NCBI RefSeq assembly: GCF_900143015.1
Contig: NZ_FSRT01000002.1
Coordinates: 496,001 to 560,000 of the forward strand
Length of the DNA stretch: 64,000 bases
Direction: 5' to 3'
Source of the DNA: Fibrobacter sp. UWB11
GTDB lineage: Bacteria > Fibrobacterota > Fibrobacteria > Fibrobacterales > Fibrobacteraceae
Part shown: one piece after another, positions 28,075 through 37,284 of the stretch
Position numbering within the stretch: the stretch's first letter is position 1
How the letters are laid out: the number at the start of each line of letters is the position of its first letter
Made by a program: the position numbers and the translations under genes
Notes under the pieces: generated by a model
The model's database searches: none
Seen by the model: only the letters and a program-made list of their open reading frames with translations
Told to the model about the DNA's origin: nothing

Positions 28075-31000
28075 ATGGAAAATTTCAGTCTCCAAAAATT
28101 CGACCCTTCCAAAAGCCTTTTTATCGAAGCTTCTGCAGGCACAGGCAAAACATACACCATCCAATTGATGGTGGCGAAACTCATTAGCCTCGGGACGCCG
28201 CTAAAAAAAATTCTCATCGTCACTTATACTGAAAAAGCGGCAGGTGAATTAAAAGACCGCATCCGCAAAAAAATTGACGAAGTTCTTATCAGCAAAAAAC
28301 TGGATAAGACCAACGAAAGCGAAAAAGAACTCGACAGTGAAACACTTGCACTTTTTTCAAAAGCATACCAAGACGTCGATAACGCCGCCATTTTCACCAT
28401 TCATTCATTCTGCCAAAAAGCGTTAAAGGAATACGCCTACGATGCAGGCAGGCCCTTTGACATGTCGATGATTGACGATGCCGAAGTCGAAAATCTCATC
28501 GAGCAATTTATTCGAGACCGTTGGTGCGACAATTCAGATTTTCAGTTCTTGATTAAGCACGATTCTGCGCAAGCGATTACAAGAAAAATCACTGAAGGCC
28601 TCAAGAGCATCACGAACATTTACAAAGGGAGCGAAGGCAACCGCGAAATTATTCCGCTGGACAAGCCCGAAGAAATTGCAATTGGCGAAACGATTTTAAG
28701 CACAGAGGATTTGCACGTCATCGCAGCAGTCAGCAAATTTGACGAAATCCTCGCCATTCCCGCATTTAACGAAGCATACGCAACACTTGAAAAATATCCG
28801 TCTGAAAAATTCAGCAAGACTTCCAAAAACTGCATCGAAGACTTTTTGAACATACTCAAGCAATGGCAAAAAGGCAGTTCGCTATTTTCAGCCGTTTCGT
28901 TCAAGGATAACGAGTTTATTAGAACAAACTGGCCAGCAGATGCATACGAAGCATTTATCGCGTTTAAAAACCTGAAAGATTTGCTCGGTTCTATCAACAG
29001 CTTTTTACTGAACAAATTCTTGATAACGCAAGCCGCCAACGTTTTTGACGAATGGCAATCCTATAAAACCGAAATGAAATACCAGTCGTTCAACGACATG
29101 ATTCTATCGGTTCATCGTGCAGCGCTTGACACAAGCAAAGGCGAATCCCTGCTAAAGACAAGACTCCGCGCACAATACGCCTATGCCATTATTGATGAAT
29201 TCCAAGACACCAACCAATTGCAATGGGATATATTCAGTGCCGTATTCGACAAGATATTTGTCGTCGGCGACCCCAAACAATCCATTTACAGTTTCCAAAG
29301 CGCCGATGTGAACGTCTATCAAAAAGCGATTCACGAAATCAAAAACGGCATGTCGTTGCAAACAAACTTTAGATCTACTACAGGAATCATCAACGGTTGC
29401 AACGAACTTTTCAAAGGCGATTTTTTCACGCCCAACGAAGGCGCAACAAAGCTCGTAGATTTTGAGCCATCGCTCCCGCCGCAAAATAGTTCGCAAATCA
29501 AGGCACCGCCTCAAATCAACGGCAAAGAAATCGCCCCAATTTGGATTAGCGACGAGGACATTAACGAAGTAGATTTTGCACGTGCGGCCGTTCAAAAAAT
29601 TGTAGACTGGTGTACATTTATCGATGATAAAAAAACAGCCTTGCAAGTATTCGACAAAAAAGACTGCACCAAATACAGAAACGTTACATTCAAGGATTTT
29701 GCCGTACTCGCACGCAGCCGTGCCGAAATGGATTCCATCGAAGATGCCATGCGTTCTGCAGGTGTACCCTTCAGCCGTTACAAAGACAGCAACCTTTTCA
29801 GCTGCCGCGAATGCGCCGAATGGATTGCCATTTTTAAAGCCATTGACGCCCCTGATTATTCCGCTTGGAACCGAAGACTTTTAAGCGAAGCACTCATCAC
29901 GGACTTTTTCAGAATCGCAAAGCAAGACATTCACTATGCCGAAAGTAGTGCGTTTGACGACCCGAACAATCCTGTGCGTTTGCAATTGAACGCCTGGCGC
30001 GAACTTGCCCAAAGACGTCGCTACGCCGAAATGCTCGAACGCATTTACGGTGACACACAAGTCGAAGAACGCCTCACAGAAATTTCCAGATTGCAAAACT
30101 TGGCAAGACTCCGCCAAATCGGAAATTATGCCATCGAATACCTTTACAATCACAATTGCTCTATTGAAGACCTTGTCCGCCATCTAGAAGCGCTTGCAAA
30201 CTACAGCGACAACGCCGATGATGAAGACGGCAACCTTGTAGAAAAAAGCAGCGACTATGACGCCGTACAAGTCATGACCATTCATGCGTCCAAGGGCCTC
30301 GAATTTCCGGTTGTGATTTCTGTTGCAGGGTTCAAAGGCAAAAGACCGGGAACAGGCCCGTTCCTTTATCATGACAACGATGAAATTCGCCTCGGGTTCA
30401 GCGAAAAAGCTAAAACAACTCGCGAACGCGAAGAACTCGAAGAATGGAAACGACTTTTCTACGTCGATTTCACACGTGCATCTTCGATCTTGATGTTGCC
30501 GCGCTACGAAAAATGGAAAAACACCAAAGGCGTCAAGGAAGAATACAGATTCCTCGAAGGCTCTATTAGAGGCCTGCTTGAAACAGCGCCGCAATTGACA
30601 ACACATTTACCTAAAATCGAAAATTGGAATCCGCAACAGTTAAGCGAGACTGTCAAGGAACGCATCCTCAAGCCGTTCAATGCTCTTTCTGGAATCGGGA
30701 ACGCATTGACCGCAGACGAAATTAAGAACAACATTACAAATCAAAAAAACGAAATGGTCCGCTTGCAGCAAAAGCTCGCCGATGCAAGCATCATGCAATA
30801 TTCCTACAGTTCGCTTTCTGGCAAAGCCGATTCCGTAGTCGATACAGACGAAGGCGACCGTTTGAATCCAGAGGGTGCCGAAATAGCGACAGCGCGTACG
30901 CCAATTGTACAAATTCGGGATATTGACACCGAAGCGCACGATTGCACCATCGCATTTGACGAATCGCTCGATTACCAAACGCACCTCAACGAAACAGCGC

Positions 31001-31773
31001 AGAGATTCCCGCGCGGTTCGCACGCCGGTAATGCCTTCCATCGCATTTTCGAACGTACAAAGTTCCATCAATTCGGTTTGGAAAACAAGACGCTCGAAAA
31101 CGCACTTGCCAACCCACAAACAAAGAACATCATCGAAGAAGAATTCAAACGCGAATCGCTCCCCATCTGGAATCATCGCGACTCTTGGATCGACATTGCC
31201 ACACGCTATACTCGGAACACGCTAAACGCAAGGTTGCCGGAAATCGCGGGCTGTTCTAAAACGACCGATACATTCGCGCTTATAGACATTCCCGAAAGCG
31301 ACCACAAGCCCGAAGTACAATTCAACCAAAATGCAAGCGACGAAAGCGATTTACTCAAGCGCTTCTGCAAAGGCTTTATCGACTTGCTGTTCGTCCGCAG
31401 CGTCAACGGCAAAAAGCGCTACTCCATTCTCGACTGGAAATCGGACCTGCTCGAAAACAGCACCTACACACCCGAAGCGCTCAAAGAAAAAGTCGATAAC
31501 GACTACTCCATCCAACGAGTTCTTTACAGCTATTGCCTTATCCAATGGCTCAAGCAATTCTACGGTGAAGGCACTGCCGAAAACTTAAGCGAAGCCGAAA
31601 TTTTTGAACAACATTTTGGTGGTATCTATTACGCATTCATTCGCGGTACCGAAGGAAACACACCCAAAGGCATTTACGCGCAAACTTGGAACAACTTTGC
31701 AGACCTTGAACACGCTTATAAGAAAATCAAAGACCTTATGATAAAGCCCTCCCACAGCAAGGAGGAAAATTAA
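28075..31773 (+). CDS. recB: Exodeoxyribonuclease V beta subunit (helicase/nuclease)
   Basis: This is a 1232-residue UvrD-type superfamily 1 helicase. Walker A is EASAGTGKTYTIQ (residues about 19-31), motif II is AIIDEFQDTNQLQW, and motif III/IV has VGDPKQSIYSFQ. Motif VI is near LFYVDFTRASS. The C-terminal RecB nuclease domain carries RFCKGFIDLLFV followed by YSILDWKSD (about 1105-1125), with D and K of the catalytic centre in place. It is the 3'-to-5' motor and only nuclease of RecBCD. Confidence 0.95.
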   Translation: MENFSLQKFDPSKSLFIEASAGTGKTYTIQLMVAKLISLGTPLKKILIVTYTEKAAGELKDRIRKKIDEVLISKKLDKTNESEKELDSETLALFSKAYQDVDNAAIFTIHSFCQKALKEYAYDAGRPFDMSMIDDAEVENLIEQFIRDRWCDNSDFQFLIKHDSAQAITRKITEGLKSITNIYKGSEGNREIIPLDKPEEIAIGETILSTEDLHVIAAVSKFDEILAIPAFNEAYATLEKYPSEKFSKTSKNCIEDFLNILKQWQKGSSLFSAVSFKDNEFIRTNWPADAYEAFIAFKNLKDLLGSINSFLLNKFLITQAANVFDEWQSYKTEMKYQSFNDMILSVHRAALDTSKGESLLKTRLRAQYAYAIIDEFQDTNQLQWDIFSAVFDKIFVVGDPKQSIYSFQSADVNVYQKAIHEIKNGMSLQTNFRSTTGIINGCNELFKGDFFTPNEGATKLVDFEPSLPPQNSSQIKAPPQINGKEIAPIWISDEDINEVDFARAAVQKIVDWCTFIDDKKTALQVFDKKDCTKYRNVTFKDFAVLARSRAEMDSIEDAMRSAGVPFSRYKDSNLFSCRECAEWIAIFKAIDAPDYSAWNRRLLSEALITDFFRIAKQDIHYAESSAFDDPNNPVRLQLNAWRELAQRRRYAEMLERIYGDTQVEERLTEISRLQNLARLRQIGNYAIEYLYNHNCSIEDLVRHLEALANYSDNADDEDGNLVEKSSDYDAVQVMTIHASKGLEFPVVISVAGFKGKRPGTGPFLYHDNDEIRLGFSEKAKTTREREELEEWKRLFYVDFTRASSILMLPRYEKWKNTKGVKEEYRFLEGSIRGLLETAPQLTTHLPKIENWNPQQLSETVKERILKPFNALSGIGNALTADEIKNNITNQKNEMVRLQQKLADASIMQYSYSSLSGKADSVVDTDEGDRLNPEGAEIATARTPIVQIRDIDTEAHDCTIAFDESLDYQTHLNETAQRFPRGSHAGNAFHRIFERTKFHQFGLENKTLENALANPQTKNIIEEEFKRESLPIWNHRDSWIDIATRYTRNTLNARLPEIAGCSKTTDTFALIDIPESDHKPEVQFNQNASDESDLLKRFCKGFIDLLFVRSVNGKKRYSILDWKSDLLENSTYTPEALKEKVDNDYSIQRVLYSYCLIQWLKQFYGEGTAENLSEAEIFEQHFGGIYYAFIRGTEGNTPKGIYAQTWNNFADLEHAYKKIKDLMIKPSHSKEEN

Positions 31774-31774
31774 A

Positions 31775-33913
31775 ATGGATAATAAATTAATCGCCACCGA
31801 ATTCCTCGACGAATTCATCGATGCGCTCATAGAAATGCGCGGTCTCATTGCGCTTGACAAACATCTACTCCATTTACTTTTCGAAATCAAAAAAGACGTT
31901 CCTCTGCAAACGCAAAAATTCTTAACGCTCTGCCTGTCGCTCCTTGACGATGGCAACACGCGCGTTCCGCTAGATGCATCGCAGTTCACAGACATGTGGA
32001 CCCGCAAATGGAACGGCCTAGTCACACTCCGCATCAGCACCGTCGAAGAAGACATTGATGAAAGCAATTTCGCAAGTGTCGCCGATTTCGCCCACATTAT
32101 TCGCGATGGCATTCAAGACATTCTGACAAACGACTTTTCTGCAATCATGGAAAGCCGCGAAACTGACACAACTTCCATCGAAGATGCATTAAGTTGTCCG
32201 TTCGTCCTCGCTAAACGCGAAAGCGGAGCGCACCTCTACTTTACCAAGCACTTCGATGCCAAATGCATCATCGAGCAATCCGCAAAAATCTTATTTAAAA
32301 ACGGCAATACACCCACCGACGACGAAATCGAAAACTGCAAACAAAAAATTGCAAACATCTGTAAGCCATTCAGCAATGGCAAACCTTTCCTTATCAAGAA
32401 ACGCCAAGCCGAAGCCATCATCCGCGGGCAAACAGAAAACCTCGTCATTACAGGTGGCCCCGGCACTGGCAAAACAACAGTAGTCCTTTACATTTTGTGG
32501 AATTTACTCGAAAGCCATAGCGACATGCTTGATTGGAACATTTACCTTGCAGCACCGAGTGGCAAAGCCGCCGACCGCATGCGTGAAAGCCTCATCGACG
32601 GCCTCGCAAGAATCCGCGAAGAACAAAAGACCAACAACGAACCCATATTCCGCAAGCTGAACGAACTCGAAAGTAGCACCATACACCGCCTACTCCGATT
32701 CTCCAAAAGCAAAGGCGGCTTTTCGTTCAACCGCGAAGAACAATTCCCCAAAAATTCAATTTTCGTCATTGACGAAGCAAGCATGATCGACATCGAAATG
32801 TTCGCCGCCCTCCTCGAAGCCATTCCCGAAGGCGCACGAATATTCATTCTCGGCGACCCGTTCCAGCTCCCCTCTGTTGACTCAGGAGCCGTCCTCGGCG
32901 AAATCCTCAAAGTGAACGAAAGCGGCAGCAACTTTTCTGTCAAGCTCAACGAATCCAACCGATTCGACGACCGTTCCAACATCGGAAAACTCGCTGCCGA
33001 AATCAAAACCGTTGCAGAAACAAAAGACAACACAAAGTTTGTTCCGCACAAGTTCACGAGCAGCGACGCATCTGCGAATGACATTTCGCACAGCTCAAAC
33101 GAAACGGGAAGCGCTACGAACTTTAAAGATAAAGTTTTCTACAAGCAACTCGAAACCGACTCCGCACCGCTTTCGAAAAAAGAAGAAGACAAACGCATTG
33201 AAAACTTCATCGCCGAATGGTCCCGCGACTTTGCACAACTCCCCGCACTTGCAGAAAACATCCACCCTGAGCGCACCGGCACCGAAGCAAGCGACACCGA
33301 CCACAGCGAAACCGCCCGCCGTAATGAAATCTGGCAGCTCTCGCTGACAAAGCGCATCCTCTGCGCCGAACGCCGAGGACTCCGCGGCATCGAAAACATC
33401 AATAAAAAAGTTTGTAGTAAAATCAAGAGCCTTTGGCGAGCGCAAAAGAAAAAGCAAGGCGAAACAATCCAATGGGACGACTCCGGCTACTTCCCCGGAC
33501 AACTGCTCATCATCACCAAGAATCAGGAAATGTTCAAACTCTACAATGGTGACACAGGCATCGTAGTATTCGACGATAACACCCCCTGCCTCATGCTCAA
33601 AAAGGCGCCCCTGCAAAACAGCGAACTCACCGGAAAAACGCGCGATGACTTTGTCTTTTATCCGCTCTCGATTCTCCCCGAAGATTCGCTCACAACCGCA
33701 TTCGCCATCACCATCCATAAATCGCAGGGCTCCGAATACAAACACGTTACCATGTTCCTCCCGACAAAAATCGGGCACCCGCTACTGACAAACCAAATTC
33801 TGTATACAGGAATCACCCGCGCCAAGGAAAGCGTCACCATCATCGCAAACGACGACACATTCAAAGCCGCAGTTACCACCGTCAGCGAGCGCAATACGGG
33901 AATTTCGCTATAG
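31775..33913 (+). CDS. recD: Exodeoxyribonuclease V alpha subunit (5'-3' helicase)
   Basis: This 712-residue SF1B helicase has Walker A TGGPGTGKTTVVLYIL (about 225-240), Walker B VIDEASMID, motif III LGDPFQLPSVDSG, and C-terminal motifs AITIHKSQGSEY and LYTGITRAKE. It is the fast 5'-to-3' motor of RecBCD. The region around residues 420-490 is a Ser/Asn-rich insert longer than in E. coli RecD (608 aa), which accounts for much of the extra length. ATG follows the recB stop by 1 nt. Confidence 0.94.
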   Translation: MDNKLIATEFLDEFIDALIEMRGLIALDKHLLHLLFEIKKDVPLQTQKFLTLCLSLLDDGNTRVPLDASQFTDMWTRKWNGLVTLRISTVEEDIDESNFASVADFAHIIRDGIQDILTNDFSAIMESRETDTTSIEDALSCPFVLAKRESGAHLYFTKHFDAKCIIEQSAKILFKNGNTPTDDEIENCKQKIANICKPFSNGKPFLIKKRQAEAIIRGQTENLVITGGPGTGKTTVVLYILWNLLESHSDMLDWNIYLAAPSGKAADRMRESLIDGLARIREEQKTNNEPIFRKLNELESSTIHRLLRFSKSKGGFSFNREEQFPKNSIFVIDEASMIDIEMFAALLEAIPEGARIFILGDPFQLPSVDSGAVLGEILKVNESGSNFSVKLNESNRFDDRSNIGKLAAEIKTVAETKDNTKFVPHKFTSSDASANDISHSSNETGSATNFKDKVFYKQLETDSAPLSKKEEDKRIENFIAEWSRDFAQLPALAENIHPERTGTEASDTDHSETARRNEIWQLSLTKRILCAERRGLRGIENINKKVCSKIKSLWRAQKKKQGETIQWDDSGYFPGQLLIITKNQEMFKLYNGDTGIVVFDDNTPCLMLKKAPLQNSELTGKTRDDFVFYPLSILPEDSLTTAFAITIHKSQGSEYKHVTMFLPTKIGHPLLTNQILYTGITRAKESVTIIANDDTFKAAVTTVSERNTGISL

Positions 33914-33988
33914 TTTTGAATTCTTTTGTACCTGCGCCCTCTTTTCTGTGTATATTTAAATAGTAAATAAGTAAACAAAGGACGAAAA

Positions 33989-34693
33989 ATGGCAACAATT
34001 AAAGAACTCAAAGCAAATGGCGCCCCCCGTTTTAAAGTCCCGGGCAAAGAAGCAATCTACGAAGCCTTCGACCAGTTCCTCGCAGAAAACTTCCTCGGCG
34101 AAACCGTCGAAGCAATCCCCGCCGCCCCGGCCAACGGCGGCGAATTCGCACCACAGGCAATCGCACTCTACGCCATCGCCAACACCGCCAAAGGCAACGC
34201 AGGCCTCTGGAAAGCCGGCACCGGCACATCTTCCAAGAATTGGGACCTCAGCTTTTTGCAGGGCATCCTGAACCAGTTCTCGACCCTCCCGGCAGCAACC
34301 CGCGGCAAAACAGTCTCCGAAATCAAGGAACAGCTCGAAGACTTCGCCTCCAAGAAGTTCGCCAAGAACCCGGCAAACGCACGCAACGGCCTTTTGCACC
34401 TCTGCAACCCGAACATCTACCCGGCAATCTATTCGTTTGCAGACAAACTTGCAATTTGCAAGGAACACGCACGCCTGCTCGAAGACTTCAAACTTTCGAA
34501 CCGCTGGGATAGCGGCCTCCTGAAGCTCAAGGTATTCCGCAAAGACGGCTATATCGCCATCCAGACCGACGAACAACTCTGCTGGATTTTCGACAAGCTC
34601 TCCGTGATGCACAAAATCGAAGACGAAGAATTCGACGAATTCATGAAGAACTACTTCACCGCCCCGAAAAAGAGCACCGCAAAGAAGAAGTAA
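33989..34693 (+). CDS. Hypothetical protein, 234 aa, Lys-rich tail
   Basis: No family is recognised. The protein is soluble, with a helical N-terminal part (residues 1-60) and a central Ala/Asn/Gly-rich region. A segment NARNGLLHLCNPNIYPAIYSFADKLAICKEHA (about 131-162) reads in two parts, NARNGLLHLCNPNI and YPAIYSFADKLAICKEHA. The tail KKSTAKKK is basic. Codon choice is strongly biased (AAC, CTC, GGC, AAG) as in highly expressed genes of this genome. AAGGACG precedes the ATG. It lies behind recD with its own promoter gap, ends in a strong terminator, and marks the left edge of the accessory island. Confidence 0.75.
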   Translation: MATIKELKANGAPRFKVPGKEAIYEAFDQFLAENFLGETVEAIPAAPANGGEFAPQAIALYAIANTAKGNAGLWKAGTGTSSKNWDLSFLQGILNQFSTLPAATRGKTVSEIKEQLEDFASKKFAKNPANARNGLLHLCNPNIYPAIYSFADKLAICKEHARLLEDFKLSNRWDSGLLKLKVFRKDGYIAIQTDEQLCWIFDKLSVMHKIEDEEFDEFMKNYFTAPKKSTAKKK

Positions 34694-34707
34694 GCATTAG
34701 AACGAAG

Positions 34708-34731
34708 GCCCGCGAAAGCGGGCTATTTTTT
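34708..34731 (+). terminator. Terminator of the 234-aa gene
   Basis: GCCCGC-GAAA-GCGGGC followed by TATTTTTTT is a tetraloop hairpin with U-tract. Confidence 0.9.
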
Positions 34732-34888
34732 TAGTTTCCGCTTTTGGCTGCGGTGATGTCGGAGTTGATTTCGTTATTCACCTCCCAATGACCACCATTC
34801 TGACCACCCATTCCATTTGCAATCTCTGCATCAAACGAATAGTTTTCGTTCAGCGGTTAATGACGTTCTCGAATTTTGCAAGATCCAT
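34731..34888 (-). pseudogene. Frameshifted small gene with antitoxin-like tail
   Basis: ATG at 34888 overlaps the stop of the upstream YhcG remnant (TAATG) and gives only MDLAKFENVINR before a stop. In the next frame the reading continues ENYSFDAEIANGMGGQ...NNEINSDITAAKSGN to a stop at 34731. The ending resembles the E-I-N-A-E-I-x-A-A-R tails of the antitoxin and PIN genes at 36-37 kb. I take it as a decayed antitoxin-like gene. The evidence is short. Confidence 0.35.
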
Positions 34889-35493
34889 TACGTGACCTCC
34901 CTACCATCTTGCGTTTCGAATTCATTTACCCATTCCTTGACCTTCGCCTGCAATAATTTCTTGTCCGGCAGGTACAGCTCATAGGCGGAGGCGTAAATAT
35001 TCGCATCTTCGGGCAAAGTCAGCTTCACAAGGGTATCCTTCTTCTCCTTGCAAAGCAAAATACCGATGGTAGGCTTTTCAAAATCCTGCTTTACATAGCG
35101 GTCGTAATAGTTTACGTACATCTGCATCTGGCCGAGATCCTGGTGCGTCAACTTGTCAACCATCAAGTCAACGAACACATAGCACTGCAACAGACGATTG
35201 TACAGGCTTGAACCATACTGCCGCTGCAACTCGCGAACCGACCAATTTCCGGAAGTAGCCTCTATCTCGTAAAAACGACGTTCATCATCATTCTTGATGC
35301 GCATGAGAACCAGATAATGGGTCCAACTTAACGTAAAATCAGGGGGATCGGAGATTTGACAATCACTGATTGTCAAATTGCCATATACCAAGAAAAACTG
35401 CCTCACCTGCCTCAAATTCGAAACCTTATTGAACAACGATTCCACCGCTTTTGCAGGGAAGTTCTCTTTATTATTAGCCATGTTAGCCTCCAT
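34888..35493 (-). pseudogene. DUF1016/YhcG nuclease remnant with internal deletions
   Basis: The 201-residue reading clearly belongs to the DUF1016 (YhcG, PD-(D/E)XK) family: TLSWTHYLVLMRI, FYEIEATSGNWSVRELQRQ, LTHQDLGQMQMYVNYYDR and PTIGILLCKEKKD are all family segments. Two blocks are missing. The N-terminal region is shortened to a few residues before SNLRQVRQFF. The catalytic core is also gone: SLYNRLL runs directly into QCYVFVDLMVDKL, skipping about 70 residues with the Y-x-D-L strand, and the expected Lys of D-L-K is Met. Nuclease activity is therefore unlikely. A perfect palindrome lies inside it at 35354-35378. Confidence 0.7.
35354..35378. repeat. Perfect palindrome inside the YhcG remnant
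   Basis: ATTTGACAATCA and TGATTGTCAAAT form a 12-bp stem around a single base. It is in frame in the remnant and encodes NLTISDCQIS. A diverged copy with an 8-bp stem lies at 35978-36002, at the same protein position in the second remnant. Confidence 0.8.
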
Positions 35494-35856
35494 GTGGTCA
35501 CGACTTGTGACCGGTTGATGTTAGAGGCGTCCCCTAATTCTGAAATTACAGAATAAAAAAAGCGCACTAAGCCGAGAGCAGCGAAAATAAGCTTGCTTAT
35601 TTTCATTGCCGAGGCGAATGCGTTAGCGTTCTAAAAACGCAAAACGCGGTTCTCCATTTGACAGAGAATCGCGTCGGGCATTAATGTACCTATTATTCAA
35701 AAAAAATGGCACAAATGCGTAAGGCGAGAGTCGCAGCCATGCTTGCATGGATATGACCGAGCCTAGCATTTGGCGCTTGCGCAACGGGGGCAAGAAAACT
35801 TTACAAGAGGAACTTGTAAGCAATCCTTACAAGTTGGGAACCACGAAAGGGTGAAC
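35494..35856. other. Non-coding stretch rich in short hairpins between two YhcG remnants
   Basis: No convincing gene is present. Hairpins include GAAAATAAGC-TT-GCTTATTTTC (about 35582-35603), CCATGC-TT-GCATGG (about 35738-35751), and AACTTGTAAG-CAATC-CTTACAAGTT (35811-35835). Hairpins of the same build also surround the intact YhcG gene at 53-54 kb. Confidence 0.55.
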
Positions 35857-36072
35857 TTATGTTCTCCCTCTATTTCGTAAACACCGTTTCCGAAATTCGG
35901 AGAAGTCCAAATCGTTCGCCAATGGCGAACGATTTATAAAATGAATCCAGCTTAATGTGAAATTTGGGGTATCCGAGATTTGACAATCACCGTCTGTCAA
36001 ATTGCTGTATATTTTCCCAGCCATTTCACCGGATTGGGTGGTATTGGGTAGTTTATTGGGTAAATCCTTCAC
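35857..36072 (-). pseudogene. Second DUF1016/YhcG fragment
   Basis: The 71-residue frame contains NLTDGDCQISDTPNFTLSW, which matches the segment NLTISDCQISDPPDFTLSW of the first remnant, and then NRSPLANDLDF. After that the frame is lost. Another frame continues VYEIEGEHKFTLSW, recalling the family FYEIEA segment. A hairpin with arms AAATCGTTCGCC and GGCGAACGATTT (35909-35935) encodes the NRSPLAND part. It is an older, more decayed copy of the same gene type. Confidence 0.55.
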
Positions 36073-36650
36073 TTCCCGCTCCGGGCGGCGGCTATCTCGG
36101 CGTTTATCTCGTCGAGCGTCATACCTGCGGAACCGGCCTTCTCGGCATCGGCAGATAGCTGTTGCATGGTACGGAGCATGCGGCTTGCAACCGGGTTCGC
36201 ATTATAGAACATTCGCCTGTCATTCACGAACATCGTACGCAGCGGAGCATCAACGATATCAAGAAATTCTCGTGGAGTAACAACAAAACCGCAGACCGGG
36301 AAATGTTTGGTGTTACCTGTAACCAAGTACGCGCCGTCGTCTCGCTTGGCCAGGACCACATTGTAAAACACAACGTCCTTTGGGTCGGGGAGCACGACTC
36401 CACTTGGCGGAGCATCGACATTCAGGCTGTGCTTCAACAACTCGGAAATAACAGTCTCAACGGTTTCCTGCTCCAGATTGAATTTAGGACGCGCAAGAAC
36501 TTCCTTGTATTCGGCAAGAATCTCATTGTTCACAAGCATGCAAACGCGGCCAGATAAAATTCTCTGAATAACCTGCAACACTGGCGATTGCGGAGACCTG
36601 GTGATCAAGGCGGACACAATGACATTAGTGTCAATGACTGCATAAACCAT
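36069..36650 (-). CDS. PIN-domain toxin with an antitoxin-like C-terminal tail
   Basis: The ATG at 36650 (MVYAVIDTNVIVSAL) is chosen: GAGG lies 6 nt upstream, and the 4-residue extension relies on TTG. Residues 1-135 are a PIN domain of the 'putative toxin-antitoxin system toxin component, PIN family' type, with acidic residues in VIDTNV, the middle E in NNEILAEYKEVL, and DPKDVVFYN. Members cleave RNA. The last 60 residues are unusual: NANP...RMLRTM followed by GMTLDEINAEIAAARSGK is like the C-terminus of the partner antitoxin (DANPGWRAFMELRR, GMSEAEIEAEIAAYRAGK). Confidence 0.85.
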   Translation of the reverse strand: MVYAVIDTNVIVSALITRSPQSPVLQVIQRILSGRVCMLVNNEILAEYKEVLARPKFNLEQETVETVISELLKHSLNVDAPPSGVVLPDPKDVVFYNVVLAKRDDGAYLVTGNTKHFPVCGFVVTPREFLDIVDAPLRTMFVNDRRMFYNANPVASRMLRTMQQLSADAEKAGSAGMTLDEINAEIAAARSGK

Positions 36651-36667
36651 GAGCCACCTCAACTAAG

Positions 36668-36961
36668 TTACTTGCCTGCTCGATAAGCGGCGATCTCGGC
36701 CTCGATTTCAGCCTCGCTCATGCCTGCGGCGGGGCCTCGCTGGGCCTGCCTGCGCAATTCCATGAAGGCCCTCCATCCGGGATTGGCATCGTAAACGGCG
36801 GACGGCTCGCGCAGTTCGAACGGGATGCCCTTCTCGGCGACGGCGCGCTTGAAAAAGATGCGGATTGCCGTGGGGATGTCGATTCCCAGGTTTTCGAAAA
36901 GCTCGGCGGCCTCGTTCTTTAGTTCTTCGTCCACGCGGACCTGCAACACGGTAGTAGCCAT
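36668..36961 (-). CDS. RelB/DinJ-type antitoxin
   Basis: The ATG at 36961 (MATTVLQVRVDEELKNEA) is preceded by GGAGG; the longer frame runs into a GC-rich repeat and is rejected. The 97 residues start with a ribbon-helix-helix motif (residues about 4-45, LQVRVDEELKNEAAELFENLG then IPTAIRIFFKRAV), typical of RelB/DinJ. The C-terminal part (about 60-97) wraps the toxin and ends GMSEAEIEAEIAAYRAGK. The toxin gene follows within 20 bp. Antitoxin and toxin should jointly repress their own promoter. Confidence 0.9.
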   Translation of the reverse strand: MATTVLQVRVDEELKNEAAELFENLGIDIPTAIRIFFKRAVAEKGIPFELREPSAVYDANPGWRAFMELRRQAQRGPAAGMSEAEIEAEIAAYRAGK

Positions 36962-37284
36962 ATCAACCTCCGTTCTATTACAAATATAATACAAAACATT
37001 ACACACGTCAAGCACTAAATGCTGGAATATAGGCAGATTTATAGACAGGCGTTCCCCGGCCCAGGCCCCTGAGCTTGCCGAAGGGCCGGGTCGGGCTATA
37101 TCGCAAGGCGCCCCGTGCGCGCCTACGGCACCCCCGCGCCGCTCTTGCAACGGAGCCGCGCAAGCGCGTCTCCGCCCCAAGGGGTCACTATCCCTAACGT
37201 AAATGCGGGATTACCTTACAGAACTTATTCGATGGCGAAACTGATGCGAAGGTTTAAACAGTTCATACCTTTGAAGAAAATTTT
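36962..37284. other. GC-rich intergenic repeat sequence upstream of the antitoxin
   Basis: There is no gene here. An AT-rich antitoxin promoter (36965-37020) is followed by a very GC-rich block (about 37045-37175). Its piece CCCCTGAGCTTGCCGAAGGG is repeated, inverted, near 51747-51777 as CCCTTCGGCAGGCTCAGGGG, and a related form occurs at 63341-63361. Composition is far from that of both neighbours. Confidence 0.55.

Noticed and set aside
35412-35606. Frame upstream of the first YhcG remnant as a gene
   Set aside because: It has no recognised similarity to the YhcG N-terminus and no ribosome site. It is probably decayed sequence.
36962-37180. N-terminal extension of the antitoxin frame
   Set aside because: It reads through a GC-rich repeat. 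The ATG at 36961 has GGAGG and the normal RelB beginning.
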